NCBI RefSeq assembly: GCF_013369485.1
Contig: NZ_JABWEB010000021.1
Coordinates: 20,042-84,041, forward strand
Direction: 5' to 3'
Source: Massilia sp. BJB1822
GTDB lineage: Bacteria; Pseudomonadota; Gammaproteobacteria; Burkholderiales; Burkholderiaceae_D
DNA length: 64,000 bases
The notes under the pieces were generated by a model. The model had not been told where the DNA came from. It saw only the letters and a list, made by a program, of their open reading frames with translations, and made no database searches. Both the position numbers and the translations under genes were made by a program. This document shows positions 24,728 to 33,375 of this stretch, in pieces. Numbering within the stretch: the stretch's first letter is position 1; every line of letters starts with the position of its first letter.

Positions 24728-27261
24728 GGCATGCCTCCCCATGCCGATAGGCCATCGCGCGCCAGGCTCTCGACCAGAGCTGCCTGCAGGGCTGCGCCGG
24801 CCAGCATATCCTGCTCGCTGGCGCCATGCCAGTCCACCGCCAGCGGCAGGCCGGGCGTATTGGCGTCTGCCAGCGTGGCCGCCAGCTGCGCCGTTTCCTG
24901 CGGCTTGAGCTGGGCAAAGGTCTGGCGCAGATCGGGCAGGTAACGGATGAAGGTGGCGTCGTCCCAGCCGGCCAGGATAGCGTTGACGTCCTCGCGCAAG
25001 CGGGCTTGCGTGAGCAGCAGTTCCGGCGCGGCCGAGAGCAGGCCATGCAGGGCGCGCACCGCATCGCCGGCGCTGGCGCCGGGACCGAAGCGGCTGGCCA
25101 GCATGGCGGACAGTTCGGCCTCGCTCCAATGGCCGTCGAGGAAGAGCAAGGCAGCGCAGGCACTGCCCACGCCGGGCGCGGCATCGGCGCGCTCGGCCAT
25201 GGCCTGCAGACGCGCCGGCCAGTCTGCCGTTTCGCCAGGCAGGGGATCATCGAGCAGGGCGCGCAGCGCGTGGTGGAAGGCGCGCAGCGAGAGCAGGCTG
25301 GCGATGGCGGCGGCTTCTTCCTCCGGCTTGATTTCGGCCAGGCGAGGCAAGAGGTAGAGCGCCGTGGGCCAGACGCGCAGCAGCAGTGCGCGCAATTGCG
25401 GATGCTCCTGCATGCCCAGCGGCTCGCGCGCGCGCCATAAGGCCAGCAGGCGATGGCCGCAAACGATGATGGAATGCGGGCTGGCGTCTTCGTCCAGGTG
25501 GGAGGCCAGGGTATCCAGCAGGACTGGCAGGCGTTCGTGCAGGCCGATCAGGCAGGCGCGCGTCAGCAGGACGACGGCCTGACTGGCCGAGCGGGCCTTG
25601 CCTTCGGCCGCCAGGCTGGCTTCTTCGCCGCGCAGCCGCGCCAGGGCGATGCCGGCCAGGCTGCTGCCCTGCGGCGCCAGTTCAATCAGGCGCGCTTCCA
25701 CTACCGGCGTCCAGGCGACATCCCATTCCTCGATCAGTAGCTCCATGCGCGTGCCGTTGAGGAAGTCGGGGCCGGACTGCCAGCGCGCCAGTCCCACGTC
25801 CAGATAGCGCAGCAGGTGCATAAAGCGGCTGCGCTCGCGGTGCCTTTCCTTGCGGTAGATATCGAGCCGCATGCTGCGCGGCTGGCTGTCGTCGAGGCGC
25901 ACGCCCATGCGGCGCGCCAGGCGCAGTGCGTCGTCCAGCAAAGGCGGAGCGGCCGCGCCGGGCGGCACATCGCCCAGCAGGCTGCCGCCCAGTACGCGGC
26001 GGATATCGCCTGCCAGACCCAGATTGCCCTCGTCGATGGCGCCTTTGACGAAACAGGAGAGCACGGCGTCGAGCAAGTCCTGGCGCCCAGGCCCCGCATG
26101 GCCGCGCAGGGTCGCCAGGCGGCAGGCTTGTAGCAGGGCGGCCTGCACGTCGGCGGTGGAGATGGTCTGCGCCAGATTCAGCTCGCGCGATTCGCGCGCC
26201 AGCCTGGCCAGCGCGTCGGCCGCGACTTGCTGCAGATGCGGGCCGTCGTCGGTGGCGATGGCACTGTTCCAGACCCGCTGGTAGTAGGCCGGAGCTGGCA
26301 TGCCCGAGGCATAGCCATTCAGGGCATCGAGCCGGTCGAAGCTGTAGCGTATCAGCCAGTTGCCGCCCTGGTTCGTCTTGGCGTTGGCGCTGGCGGCGGC
26401 GCGGCGGCGCGGCTTGGCCTCCAACGCGGCGGCTGCCAGCATTGCTTGCAGGGCTGAGGTATGGAAGCCGCCGGCGACGATCACGATAGGACCATTGGTT
26501 TTGGCGCGCCACTGCCGGATATGGGCCGCCATATGCCGTTCGCGCGGCAGGCTGCCTTCGGCTTCCAGCACCGCTTCCTCGTAATCGGCGCGCGCCATGG
26601 CGCAGTAGCTGAAGATGTCGGCAAACAGGGCGCGCCAGTCGCGCAATTGCGCTGCCGGACGCAGTTCGAACAGATGGTCCCACAGCTCGTCCTGGTCGCG
26701 GCAGCCGCTGCGCGCGGCCAGGGTGCGCAGCCAGGCGCTGTGGGCCAGGTAGCGTTCCGTCATGAGGCTGCGCGCCTCCTCCACATCGTCCTCCGCCTTG
26801 CACTCGTCCGCGCCGCGCGCGCGCCAGGGTAGGTCAATGAAGGCCAACTGCGCGCCCGCCTGCCGGCCCGCTTGCAGGGCTACCCATTCCGGGCTGTAAT
26901 CGCAGAAGGGGAAGAAGGCCGATTGCAGCCCAGGCGTGGCCTGCTCCTCTTCGTCATCCGGTACTTCACGCAAATTCTGGCTGAGGATGGCGACCGGTGG
27001 GCGGGTGCGTTCGTCCAGCAGTACCGGCAGCAAGGCGTCGAAATCGTCCGGGCCTTCGATCAGCACGGCGGCCGGGCGCAGCTCCGCGATCATGGTCCGC
27101 AAGGCCAGGGCGCAGGCCGGGCTATGGTGGCGGATGGGCGCGAAATGCAGGCCGTTGGCATTCAGCAGGGACAGGCCAGCGCGCACCATGGCCGGCAGGG
27201 CGGCATGGAGTGCTTCCGTACTGGCCTGCGCCTGCGCTGGCTGGGATGCGTTCAGGGCCAC
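24724..27261 (-). CDS. DUF5682-family protein, YehM-like
   Basis: An 845-residue cytoplasmic protein. Conserved N-terminal blocks are IRHHSPAC (43-50) and LIEGPDDF (67-74), followed by FIDLPW and VAGGFHTSALQ. This pattern resembles TraB/ChaN-like enzyme folds, but a catalytic role is inference. It starts at GTG 27261, overlapping the MoxR stop by 10 bases, and is coupled to the vWA gene. It is always seen beside MoxR and vWA partners in the clusters I know. Confidence 0.8.
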   Translation of the reverse strand: MALNASQPAQAQASTEALHAALPAMVRAGLSLLNANGLHFAPIRHHSPACALALRTMIAELRPAAVLIEGPDDFDALLPVLLDERTRPPVAILSQNLREVPDDEEEQATPGLQSAFFPFCDYSPEWVALQAGRQAGAQLAFIDLPWRARGADECKAEDDVEEARSLMTERYLAHSAWLRTLAARSGCRDQDELWDHLFELRPAAQLRDWRALFADIFSYCAMARADYEEAVLEAEGSLPRERHMAAHIRQWRAKTNGPIVIVAGGFHTSALQAMLAAAALEAKPRRRAAASANAKTNQGGNWLIRYSFDRLDALNGYASGMPAPAYYQRVWNSAIATDDGPHLQQVAADALARLARESRELNLAQTISTADVQAALLQACRLATLRGHAGPGRQDLLDAVLSCFVKGAIDEGNLGLAGDIRRVLGGSLLGDVPPGAAAPPLLDDALRLARRMGVRLDDSQPRSMRLDIYRKERHRERSRFMHLLRYLDVGLARWQSGPDFLNGTRMELLIEEWDVAWTPVVEARLIELAPQGSSLAGIALARLRGEEASLAAEGKARSASQAVVLLTRACLIGLHERLPVLLDTLASHLDEDASPHSIIVCGHRLLALWRAREPLGMQEHPQLRALLLRVWPTALYLLPRLAEIKPEEEAAAIASLLSLRAFHHALRALLDDPLPGETADWPARLQAMAERADAAPGVGSACAALLFLDGHWSEAELSAMLASRFGPGASAGDAVRALHGLLSAAPELLLTQARLREDVNAILAGWDDATFIRYLPDLRQTFAQLKPQETAQLAATLADANTPGLPLAVDWHGASEQDMLAGAALQAALVESLARDGLSAWGGMP

Positions 27262-28355
27262 AGGCTGCGGGCGGCGTCGCGGAAGGTTTTCCAGTGCTCG
27301 TCGCGGCGGGCGCGTTCGCGCACCACCGTGTCGAAGTAATGCTGCACGCGTTTCAGGTCGTCGGCATTATCCTTCAGCACCACGCCTTGCAACTGGTTGG
27401 CGATCTCGCGCGCGCTCAGGCGGCCGGCGCCGAAATAGCGCGCCTCCAGCGCTGCCGCGTAAGCCACGTTGACCGCTTCGGCGGTGGACATCACCGTGTC
27501 GGGTGTCCTGATCGGCGTGCCTTCGCGGGTCTGGCCGGAACGCAGTTCCTGGAAGGCCGTGACCAGCAGGGCGATCACGTCGCGCTCGATTTCTACCGTC
27601 ACTTCGGCGCTGTCCAGGTCGCGCTGCACCTGGCGCAGCACCAGCTCGACTTCGAAAGCGTGGTCCTTGATCGGGCGCACGGTTTCGAAATTGAAGCGCC
27701 GCTTCAAGGCCGACGACATTTCATGCACGCCGCGGTCGCGCAGGTTGGCGGTGGCGATCACATTGAAGCCGCGCCGCGCGTGCATGCGCGCCTGCTCGCC
27801 CAGCTCGGGCACCATGATCTGCTTTTCCGACATCAGCGAAATCATCACGTCCTGGATTTCGGGCGGGCAGCGCGTGATCTCCTCGAAGCGCACCAGCTTC
27901 CCGCTTTCCATGGCCTGGTACAGCGGAGAGGCCACCATGGCGCGCTTGCTCGGTCCCTCAGCCAGCAGCAGCGCATAGTTCCAGGAATACTTGATATGGT
28001 CTTCCGTGGTGCCGGCCGTGCCCTGAATGGTCAGGGCTGAATCGCCGCTGATGGCGGCGCTCAGCAACTCCGACAGCAGGGACTTGGCGGTGCCCGGTTC
28101 GCCCACCAGCATCAGGCCTTGGTGGCCCATCAGGGTGACGATGGCGCGGTCCACCAGCGGATCGTCGCCATAGAATTTGCGGCTGATGGCTTGCTTGTCG
28201 TCGCCCAGGATGAAGCGGCGCACCGCGCGCGGCGACAGCTGCCAGCCCTCGGGACGGGGATCGTTGTCGGCCGCGCGCAGGCGCGCCAGCTCGTCGGCAT
28301 AACGCAGTTCGGCGCTGCTGCGCAGGATATTGGATGGATTGTCTTCTGTCGTCAT
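27252..28355 (-). CDS. MoxR-type AAA+ ATPase, YehL-like
   Basis: A 367-residue AAA+ ATPase of the MoxR group. Walker A is GEPGTAKS (85-92), the Walker B region is KLVRFEEI (153-160), sensor 1 is ATANL (201-205), and the arginine finger is in LKRRF (about 218-221). MoxR ATPases remodel proteins together with vWA partners, and one is encoded two genes downstream. The ATG at 28355 lies 8 bases after the DUF4132 stop; an alternative ATG at 28388 lacks a better ribosome site. Confidence 0.88.
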   Translation of the reverse strand: MTTEDNPSNILRSSAELRYADELARLRAADNDPRPEGWQLSPRAVRRFILGDDKQAISRKFYGDDPLVDRAIVTLMGHQGLMLVGEPGTAKSLLSELLSAAISGDSALTIQGTAGTTEDHIKYSWNYALLLAEGPSKRAMVASPLYQAMESGKLVRFEEITRCPPEIQDVMISLMSEKQIMVPELGEQARMHARRGFNVIATANLRDRGVHEMSSALKRRFNFETVRPIKDHAFEVELVLRQVQRDLDSAEVTVEIERDVIALLVTAFQELRSGQTREGTPIRTPDTVMSTAEAVNVAYAAALEARYFGAGRLSAREIANQLQGVVLKDNADDLKRVQHYFDTVVRERARRDEHWKTFRDAARSLWP

Positions 28356-28363
28356 GGTGGCGC

Positions 28364-31300
28364 TTACCAGGGCATCTTGCTTTGCCATTGCGGATCGAAG
28401 CCGGCGCAGGCGGCGGCCACGGCATGATAGTCGCCATAGGCCTCGGCCAGCAAGACCGGCGGCACTTTGTCCAGCGGCAGGATGCTGCTGCCGAAACGGC
28501 TGCCTTCGAGCTGCTGGAAGGACAGCGATTTCAGCGCGGCGGGCCGGTTCTCTTCCGGCAGGCAGTTGCCGGAAAATTCGATCGCCACGCGGATGCCGGC
28601 ATGGATGAAGTCCTTGCTGTATTGCGAGAAGAAGCCGCCATCCTCGCCCTGGTCGCGCTGATAACCGAGTTTGGTGAAGGCGCCGCGCAGCGTGAAGGTG
28701 TCGCTGATCCATCCCTCGCGGTCGATGATGCACTCGGTCTTGGCCGCGTCGGCAATCTCGGGCCGCTGGCGTTTCATCTGCGGGAACAGGGCGTCAACCT
28801 TGTAATCCTTGAAGTGGGCCAGCCAGGCCTTGGCCTGCGCCGCGTCCAGCAGCGAGGCGTGGGCCAGGCGCACATTGGCGTCCGCAGCAAGTTCGATTTC
28901 CTCGTCCTCGATGTCGATCAAGCTGCCGTCCTCGGTAGGACGGAACAGGCGCAGGAGCTTGCCTTCGGCATCGATTTCCATCCACACCAGGCGCTGCACC
29001 AGGCGGCCCATGATGGGATGCTGCAGCAGATATTCGCGCCACTCGGTGGCCGGCCAGACGCGGCCCGAGCACATGGCTTCATACAGGCGCGCCGACTGAA
29101 TGGTCAGCACCTGCTTGAGTTCCTTCTTGCAGGCGGTGAGCTGCTGCTTGGCCTCCTTGATGCTGGCCGCATCGTCGTTCTCGCGCGGCGCAGGCAGGGC
29201 GCTGACGGTCTTGCCCTCGGCATTGCGCAGCACCGGCTTCAGCGCCGCGTCCAGCACCACGCTGAATTCGCGGCCGCCGTATTGCAGTTGCAGCACGCCG
29301 CTGTCATCCAGCCCCGCAGTAGGGATGGTGCGGTCGCCCAGTTGTTCCTGGGTCCAGCCATTGCGCTCGGCGATGCGGTCCACCAGCAGGCGGGCCTTCT
29401 CCTGTACGGAAGCGGTGCGGTAGCGGCGCGCGATGCCCAGCACGAACTGGATCACGCCCGGCTGGTTCGACACGCAGGCTGCTTCCAGCAGAGCCTCGAC
29501 CTGGGCGCGGCGCTGATAGTGGTCGCGCATATACAGTTGCAGGGTGCCGACCAGTTCATGCGCAGGCACGCCGGACACCAGGGCCAGCATGCCTTTCTCG
29601 CCGATGGCCGTGCCCAGGTATTCCGACATCTTCTCGCGCTTGATCTCTTCAAACACCTCTTCCCGCGTGCGCGCGCCTTCGGCTGCATAGTATTCGGGAT
29701 GGCGCGCCGCCGAGCGCTGGTACGAGTCATAGCGCTCATCGGCATGCTGCGCAGCCCAGGCCGCGCCTTCCTCGTGCGAAGGACGGCGGGTGTCCTGGGC
29801 GATGAACTGGTGCAGCAGCCAGGAACCGAGGGCCGCGCGCGACTGCGGCTCCAGCAGGCCGAGGTAGCGCTCCAGCAGCGCGTTGCCGGCCGGTTCCTTG
29901 AGCTTGCAGGCCAGGATGACCCACCAGCGTATCAGCTCCGCTTCCACCGGTGCGCCATCGAGCCAGCGGCAGGCCGGTAGGGCGTCCAGATTGATCCAGA
30001 CCATGCCGGCCGGCGGCTTGGCCTTCAAGCCTTTGCGGGCCTGGGCCAGCAGGCGCTCCGGCGCCAGGTAGGGCGACAAATCCTCGCCCAGCTGCTCCAG
30101 CGCCGTCATCAGGGCGGCGCTGGCCGTTTCGCGGGTTTCCTTTTCCAGCGCAGCATACAGGGCCGGCACGCCGGCGCGGTAATCGAGCTTCGCCAGCCAG
30201 CGCGCCGCCTCGATGCGCAGCTCCTGCTTGCCCGACTTGAGCGCCTCGCTGACGCGCAGGCCGATATCGGGCAGGGTGCTCAAGGTCTGCTGCGCCAGTG
30301 CGCGGTGGGTCTTGCCTTCGCCCAGCGCCAGTTCCATGGCGCGCGGCAGCCAGCGGCCCGGCAGGCTGGGGAAGGTGGCCAGCACCGCTAGCGTCTGGCC
30401 CAGGTCCAGTGCATCGTAGTGTTGGCGTTTGCTGGCGATCAGGCCCAGACCCTCGTCGATCAGGGCAGGGTGCTCGGCGAAGTAAGGCCAGATGCTCTCC
30501 GGTGGCAGCATATACTGCGGCAGGGAGCTGCGGTACCAGCTTGGACGCAGGCAGACCAGGCCAAGATTATCGTCATCCACGCCGCATTCGGCCGCCATGG
30601 CGGTCAGCTGGCGCAGATCCGGCTTGTCCGCGCCCGGTTTCGCCAGCAGCTGCAATACCTGCGGGCTGCCCCAATAGTTATAGACATTGATTTTGCCGCC
30701 AATGGCCCAGCGCATGGCTTGCGCCAAGCCGTAGTCCGAACGCGCCTGCAACCGGCCGCCGCATGCAAGCACGCGCAGCACCGCCGGATACGCCAGCCGG
30801 GCGACGGTGGCCTTGCCCTTTTCCCCATTCAGCGCGCGCAGCGCCAGATACAGGTCTTCTTCCACCAACTCCTGCTGTTCCTTGTATGCCCTGCGCGCAT
30901 GGGTGTATTGGTAGGTGCTGCTGCGGTTGTGCTCCACCTCCTCGGCGGCCTCCTGTTTGAGCTTTTCCAGCACTTCTTGCTGGTTGGCCCGCAGCAGTTC
31001 CAGTGCATCGTCGGCCAGCTCAGTGAGGGGCAGTGTATCCAAAGGCTGCGGCACCGGCAGCTCCAGCCCTGGCGTTTCGACCGCCGCCTGCAAGCGCGAT
31101 AGCGCCTGGGCGATGGCTTGCTGCACCGGCTTGCTGCTCTCCTTGGCCAGCGCGCTTTCCAGCAGGGCGGCGGCGTCCGCATTGCCGCAGCGCGCCAGCA
31201 GGTCGGCGGCGTGGCCGCGTTCCTCGCTCTTGCCCTGTTCCAGCAGTTGCGCCAGCAGGGCGTAGCGCTGCTCCGGCGCGATATCGTTCAGATAGCCGGA

Positions 31301-32125
31301 AGCGGCCTTGCGCACCGTGACGCTGTCGCCAACGGCCAGCTTCAGGACCAGCGGCGCGTACTGCGCCAGCAGCGCCGGGGTGCCGCCGATGCGCTGGCAA
31401 AGCTGCTGCTTGCCGCCCGCAGACAGGCTGGCGGCCGTGCTTTCCACCTCGGCGGGATGGGCCAGCATATAGTCGTCCAGCGCGCCGGGGACGAGCAAGC
31501 GGCGGTAGCAGCGTTCGGTTTCATAGCCGTTCATATTGCGGCGCTCGAAGACGATGGGCAAGGCCATGGCTGGCGGCAGCTCCTCGCGCGCGAGGATGGC
31601 GCGCAGCAGGCTGATATCCCAGGCCGGCAGGTGGCTGAGCAGATTGAGTTCGGTGACCTCGGGATGGGTGGCCCACAGCGCATCGTTGAGCAGGTATTCC
31701 AGCCAGTCCGGCATGGCGGCGCCCGCGTGCTCCAGCGACTTGCCGTTGTCGGCCGCGTCCAGCACCTTGCCCAGACGGACCAGCACATCGATATCCTCGT
31801 CCTGCAGCGCGCTGCGGCGGTAGAGCGCATGGCGCGCGCTCAGGCTCGACCTGGCCGCTGCCGAGTCGTCCTTGTCGGCGAGATAGGCGAAGAAGGCGTA
31901 GTGCAGGCGGCCGGGCTGGCCCAGTAGCACGCTGCTCTCACCGCCTGTAGCGCGCAAGTCCGCCAGAATGGCGGCATCTTCGCCGCTGGCGACAAAATGC
32001 GCGGCGCGCGCGGCCAGTTGCTTGTTCAGCCTTTCCAGGCCGGCCAGGCCGTTGCGGATCAAGCCTTCGTCGGAGCTGAGGGCATTCTTCACTGCGCCCA
32101 GGGCGCCTAGTAATTTGTTTAACAT
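28364..32125 (-). CDS. DUF4132-family large protein, YehI-like; first gene of the operon
   Basis: A 1253-residue protein, mostly helical, with HEAT-like repeated segments in the first two thirds. The C-terminal third contains the DUF4132 block, with the Trp- and acid-rich WREYLLQHPIMGRLVQRLVW and a final beta-rich part. No enzyme motif or signal peptide is evident. It is the promoter-proximal gene of the set that continues with MoxR, DUF5682, vWA and SWIM. This matches the E. coli yehI-to-yehQ region, whose function is unknown. Confidence 0.78.
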   Translation of the reverse strand: MLNKLLGALGAVKNALSSDEGLIRNGLAGLERLNKQLAARAAHFVASGEDAAILADLRATGGESSVLLGQPGRLHYAFFAYLADKDDSAAARSSLSARHALYRRSALQDEDIDVLVRLGKVLDAADNGKSLEHAGAAMPDWLEYLLNDALWATHPEVTELNLLSHLPAWDISLLRAILAREELPPAMALPIVFERRNMNGYETERCYRRLLVPGALDDYMLAHPAEVESTAASLSAGGKQQLCQRIGGTPALLAQYAPLVLKLAVGDSVTVRKAASGYLNDIAPEQRYALLAQLLEQGKSEERGHAADLLARCGNADAAALLESALAKESSKPVQQAIAQALSRLQAAVETPGLELPVPQPLDTLPLTELADDALELLRANQQEVLEKLKQEAAEEVEHNRSSTYQYTHARRAYKEQQELVEEDLYLALRALNGEKGKATVARLAYPAVLRVLACGGRLQARSDYGLAQAMRWAIGGKINVYNYWGSPQVLQLLAKPGADKPDLRQLTAMAAECGVDDDNLGLVCLRPSWYRSSLPQYMLPPESIWPYFAEHPALIDEGLGLIASKRQHYDALDLGQTLAVLATFPSLPGRWLPRAMELALGEGKTHRALAQQTLSTLPDIGLRVSEALKSGKQELRIEAARWLAKLDYRAGVPALYAALEKETRETASAALMTALEQLGEDLSPYLAPERLLAQARKGLKAKPPAGMVWINLDALPACRWLDGAPVEAELIRWWVILACKLKEPAGNALLERYLGLLEPQSRAALGSWLLHQFIAQDTRRPSHEEGAAWAAQHADERYDSYQRSAARHPEYYAAEGARTREEVFEEIKREKMSEYLGTAIGEKGMLALVSGVPAHELVGTLQLYMRDHYQRRAQVEALLEAACVSNQPGVIQFVLGIARRYRTASVQEKARLLVDRIAERNGWTQEQLGDRTIPTAGLDDSGVLQLQYGGREFSVVLDAALKPVLRNAEGKTVSALPAPRENDDAASIKEAKQQLTACKKELKQVLTIQSARLYEAMCSGRVWPATEWREYLLQHPIMGRLVQRLVWMEIDAEGKLLRLFRPTEDGSLIDIEDEEIELAADANVRLAHASLLDAAQAKAWLAHFKDYKVDALFPQMKRQRPEIADAAKTECIIDREGWISDTFTLRGAFTKLGYQRDQGEDGGFFSQYSKDFIHAGIRVAIEFSGNCLPEENRPAALKSLSFQQLEGSRFGSSILPLDKVPPVLLAEAYGDYHAVAAACAGFDPQWQSKMPW

Positions 32126-32241
32126 TAGTGTTCCAGCAAGATGCGAATGCCCGGTATGCTGCCATGGATTCAGGGCAGGGGCAATGGTGCGGGAATCAAT
32201 TTAAATTTTTATAATCAGCGGTGTCAGCCTGATTATTTCGC

Positions 32242-32727
32242 TCATAAACCACAAGCCCCTACGCCGAACTTATATTTTCGCTTGTTGGTGTTCTTGCTGA
32301 TTTCGATCTCAGCCGCATATCCGCTACTCTCGATACAGTCGCCAGCACACGAGTTCCCATCTGGAACCTCCGTCACAATTGTCGTTACCTTAATCTTCAG
32401 ATCATTGGACTGGTACATCGTAGAGTTTCGAGCTCCCATCCGGAACGTTTTACTCTTCGATAGCGTTTGCGCATACGGGACTTCTTCCAGTTTTCCATCA
32501 AGTTTGAGGACTGCGACACTGTCCTTGTCCTCACCGCGAATCAGAAGCATTAGCTCGCCGCCGCGGCGGTTCCCCCGGAATTCATTATGGAACCAACAGC
32601 CTCCTGACCAGCCATCCCAAACCGCCTCACTGAGTTTTTGAAGTTCTAAGGCTTGCGCCACTGAATTACCCGATGACGCAAGTAGCGTAACCGAGAAGAT
32701 CGCCGAAGTTATTCTTGAAAATTTCAT
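32242..32727 (-). CDS. Exported hypothetical protein
   Basis: A 161-residue protein starting MKFSRITSAIFSVTLLASSG, a typical Sec signal peptide probably cleaved near VAQA. The mature part is beta-rich with four Cys residues or fewer (GGCWF, NSCAGDC, GACGL), suggesting disulfides. The frame is open 48 codons further upstream, but that part is not signal-like. The ATG overlaps the TGA of a short hydrophobic reading frame just upstream (ATGA). It lies downstream of, and in the same direction as, nothing else obvious. Lower GC than its neighbours. No family recognised. Confidence 0.55.
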   Translation of the reverse strand: MKFSRITSAIFSVTLLASSGNSVAQALELQKLSEAVWDGWSGGCWFHNEFRGNRRGGELMLLIRGEDKDSVAVLKLDGKLEEVPYAQTLSKSKTFRMGARNSTMYQSNDLKIKVTTIVTEVPDGNSCAGDCIESSGYAAEIEISKNTNKRKYKFGVGACGL

Positions 32728-32852
32728 CGATAGACGAATCCATAAAAGGTAAGCGCTCCAATCGTGAACCCGAAGCCGAAGATGCCGAGTGCCGACAATA
32801 CTACATGAAAACCGTTTGCCAATTTTCTCGGAAAGCCTTCGAGAAATTGCAA
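32724..32852 (-). CDS. Putative 42-residue membrane peptide coupled to the exported protein
   Basis: A short frame from TTG (32852) to TGA (32724-32726). The peptide has a charged start (MQFLEGFPRKLANG) and one strong hydrophobic helix (LSALGIFGFGFTIGALTFYG) ending FVYR. The stop forms an ATGA overlap with the start of the next gene, which is the main reason to believe it. The start codon is uncertain; the frame is closed by a stop four codons before the TTG. Confidence 0.4.
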   Translation of the reverse strand: MQFLEGFPRKLANGFHVVLSALGIFGFGFTIGALTFYGFVYR

Positions 32853-32977
32853 AACCTGAATTCCGAGTCACGTCAAAAATAGCACATAATATTTCTGTTA
32901 TTGAAATATTGATGTCATAATGAAATCTCTCTACATTACTGCGGAGAGTTGATCACAATATGCAAAGGAATAGATTT

Positions 32978-33277
32978 ATGAAGAGGAAAGGTTGGGTGCT
33001 CCTGGCGGTAACGATGTTGCTGGCTGCCTGCGGCAGTACGGGCATCGTCAAGTTGGAGGAGAACCGCTATATGGTGTCGGAGAAGAACGCCAAGATCGGT
33101 TTTGTGACGGCCAGTGAAGAGAAGGCATCGGTTTACCGTCAGGCCAATGAGTATTGCGCTCAGCAGGGCAAGGAAGTCAAGACCTTGAATCTGGATATGC
33201 GGAATTCCGGATTTGGCAAACAGGCGAGTGCGACCCTGGAATTCAAATGTGTGGCCGCAAATAAAGAGCCGGCGTAA
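32978..33277 (+). CDS. Small putative lipoprotein
   Basis: A 99-residue protein with a short signal peptide and lipobox: MKRKGWVLLAVTMLLAACGS, Cys at about residue 19. The mature part has SEKNAKIGFVTASEEKASVY, and two further cysteines that could form a disulfide. AAAGGA at 32964-32969 supports the ATG at 32978 over the ATG at 32960. It is followed by a strong bidirectional terminator. Function unknown. Confidence 0.7.
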   Translation: MKRKGWVLLAVTMLLAACGSTGIVKLEENRYMVSEKNAKIGFVTASEEKASVYRQANEYCAQQGKEVKTLNLDMRNSGFGKQASATLEFKCVAANKEPA

Positions 33278-33321
33278 GCATATTGCGTTCGTCCATTTTG
33301 CCAGAACGAGGCTTGAAACGA

Positions 33322-33349
33322 AAAAGCCCACGCCGAAGCGTGGGCTTTT
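33322..33349. terminator. Bidirectional terminator between the lipoprotein and the permease
   Basis: AAAAGCCCACGC (33322-33333) and GCGTGGGCTTTT (33338-33349) form a perfect 12-base stem with a CGAA tetraloop. The stem has A-rich and T-rich ends, so it can stop transcription from both sides. It sits between the convergent lipoprotein gene and the permease gene. Confidence 0.88.
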
Positions 33350-33375
33350 GAGGCGGCGCGGAACTCAGACCGTCA

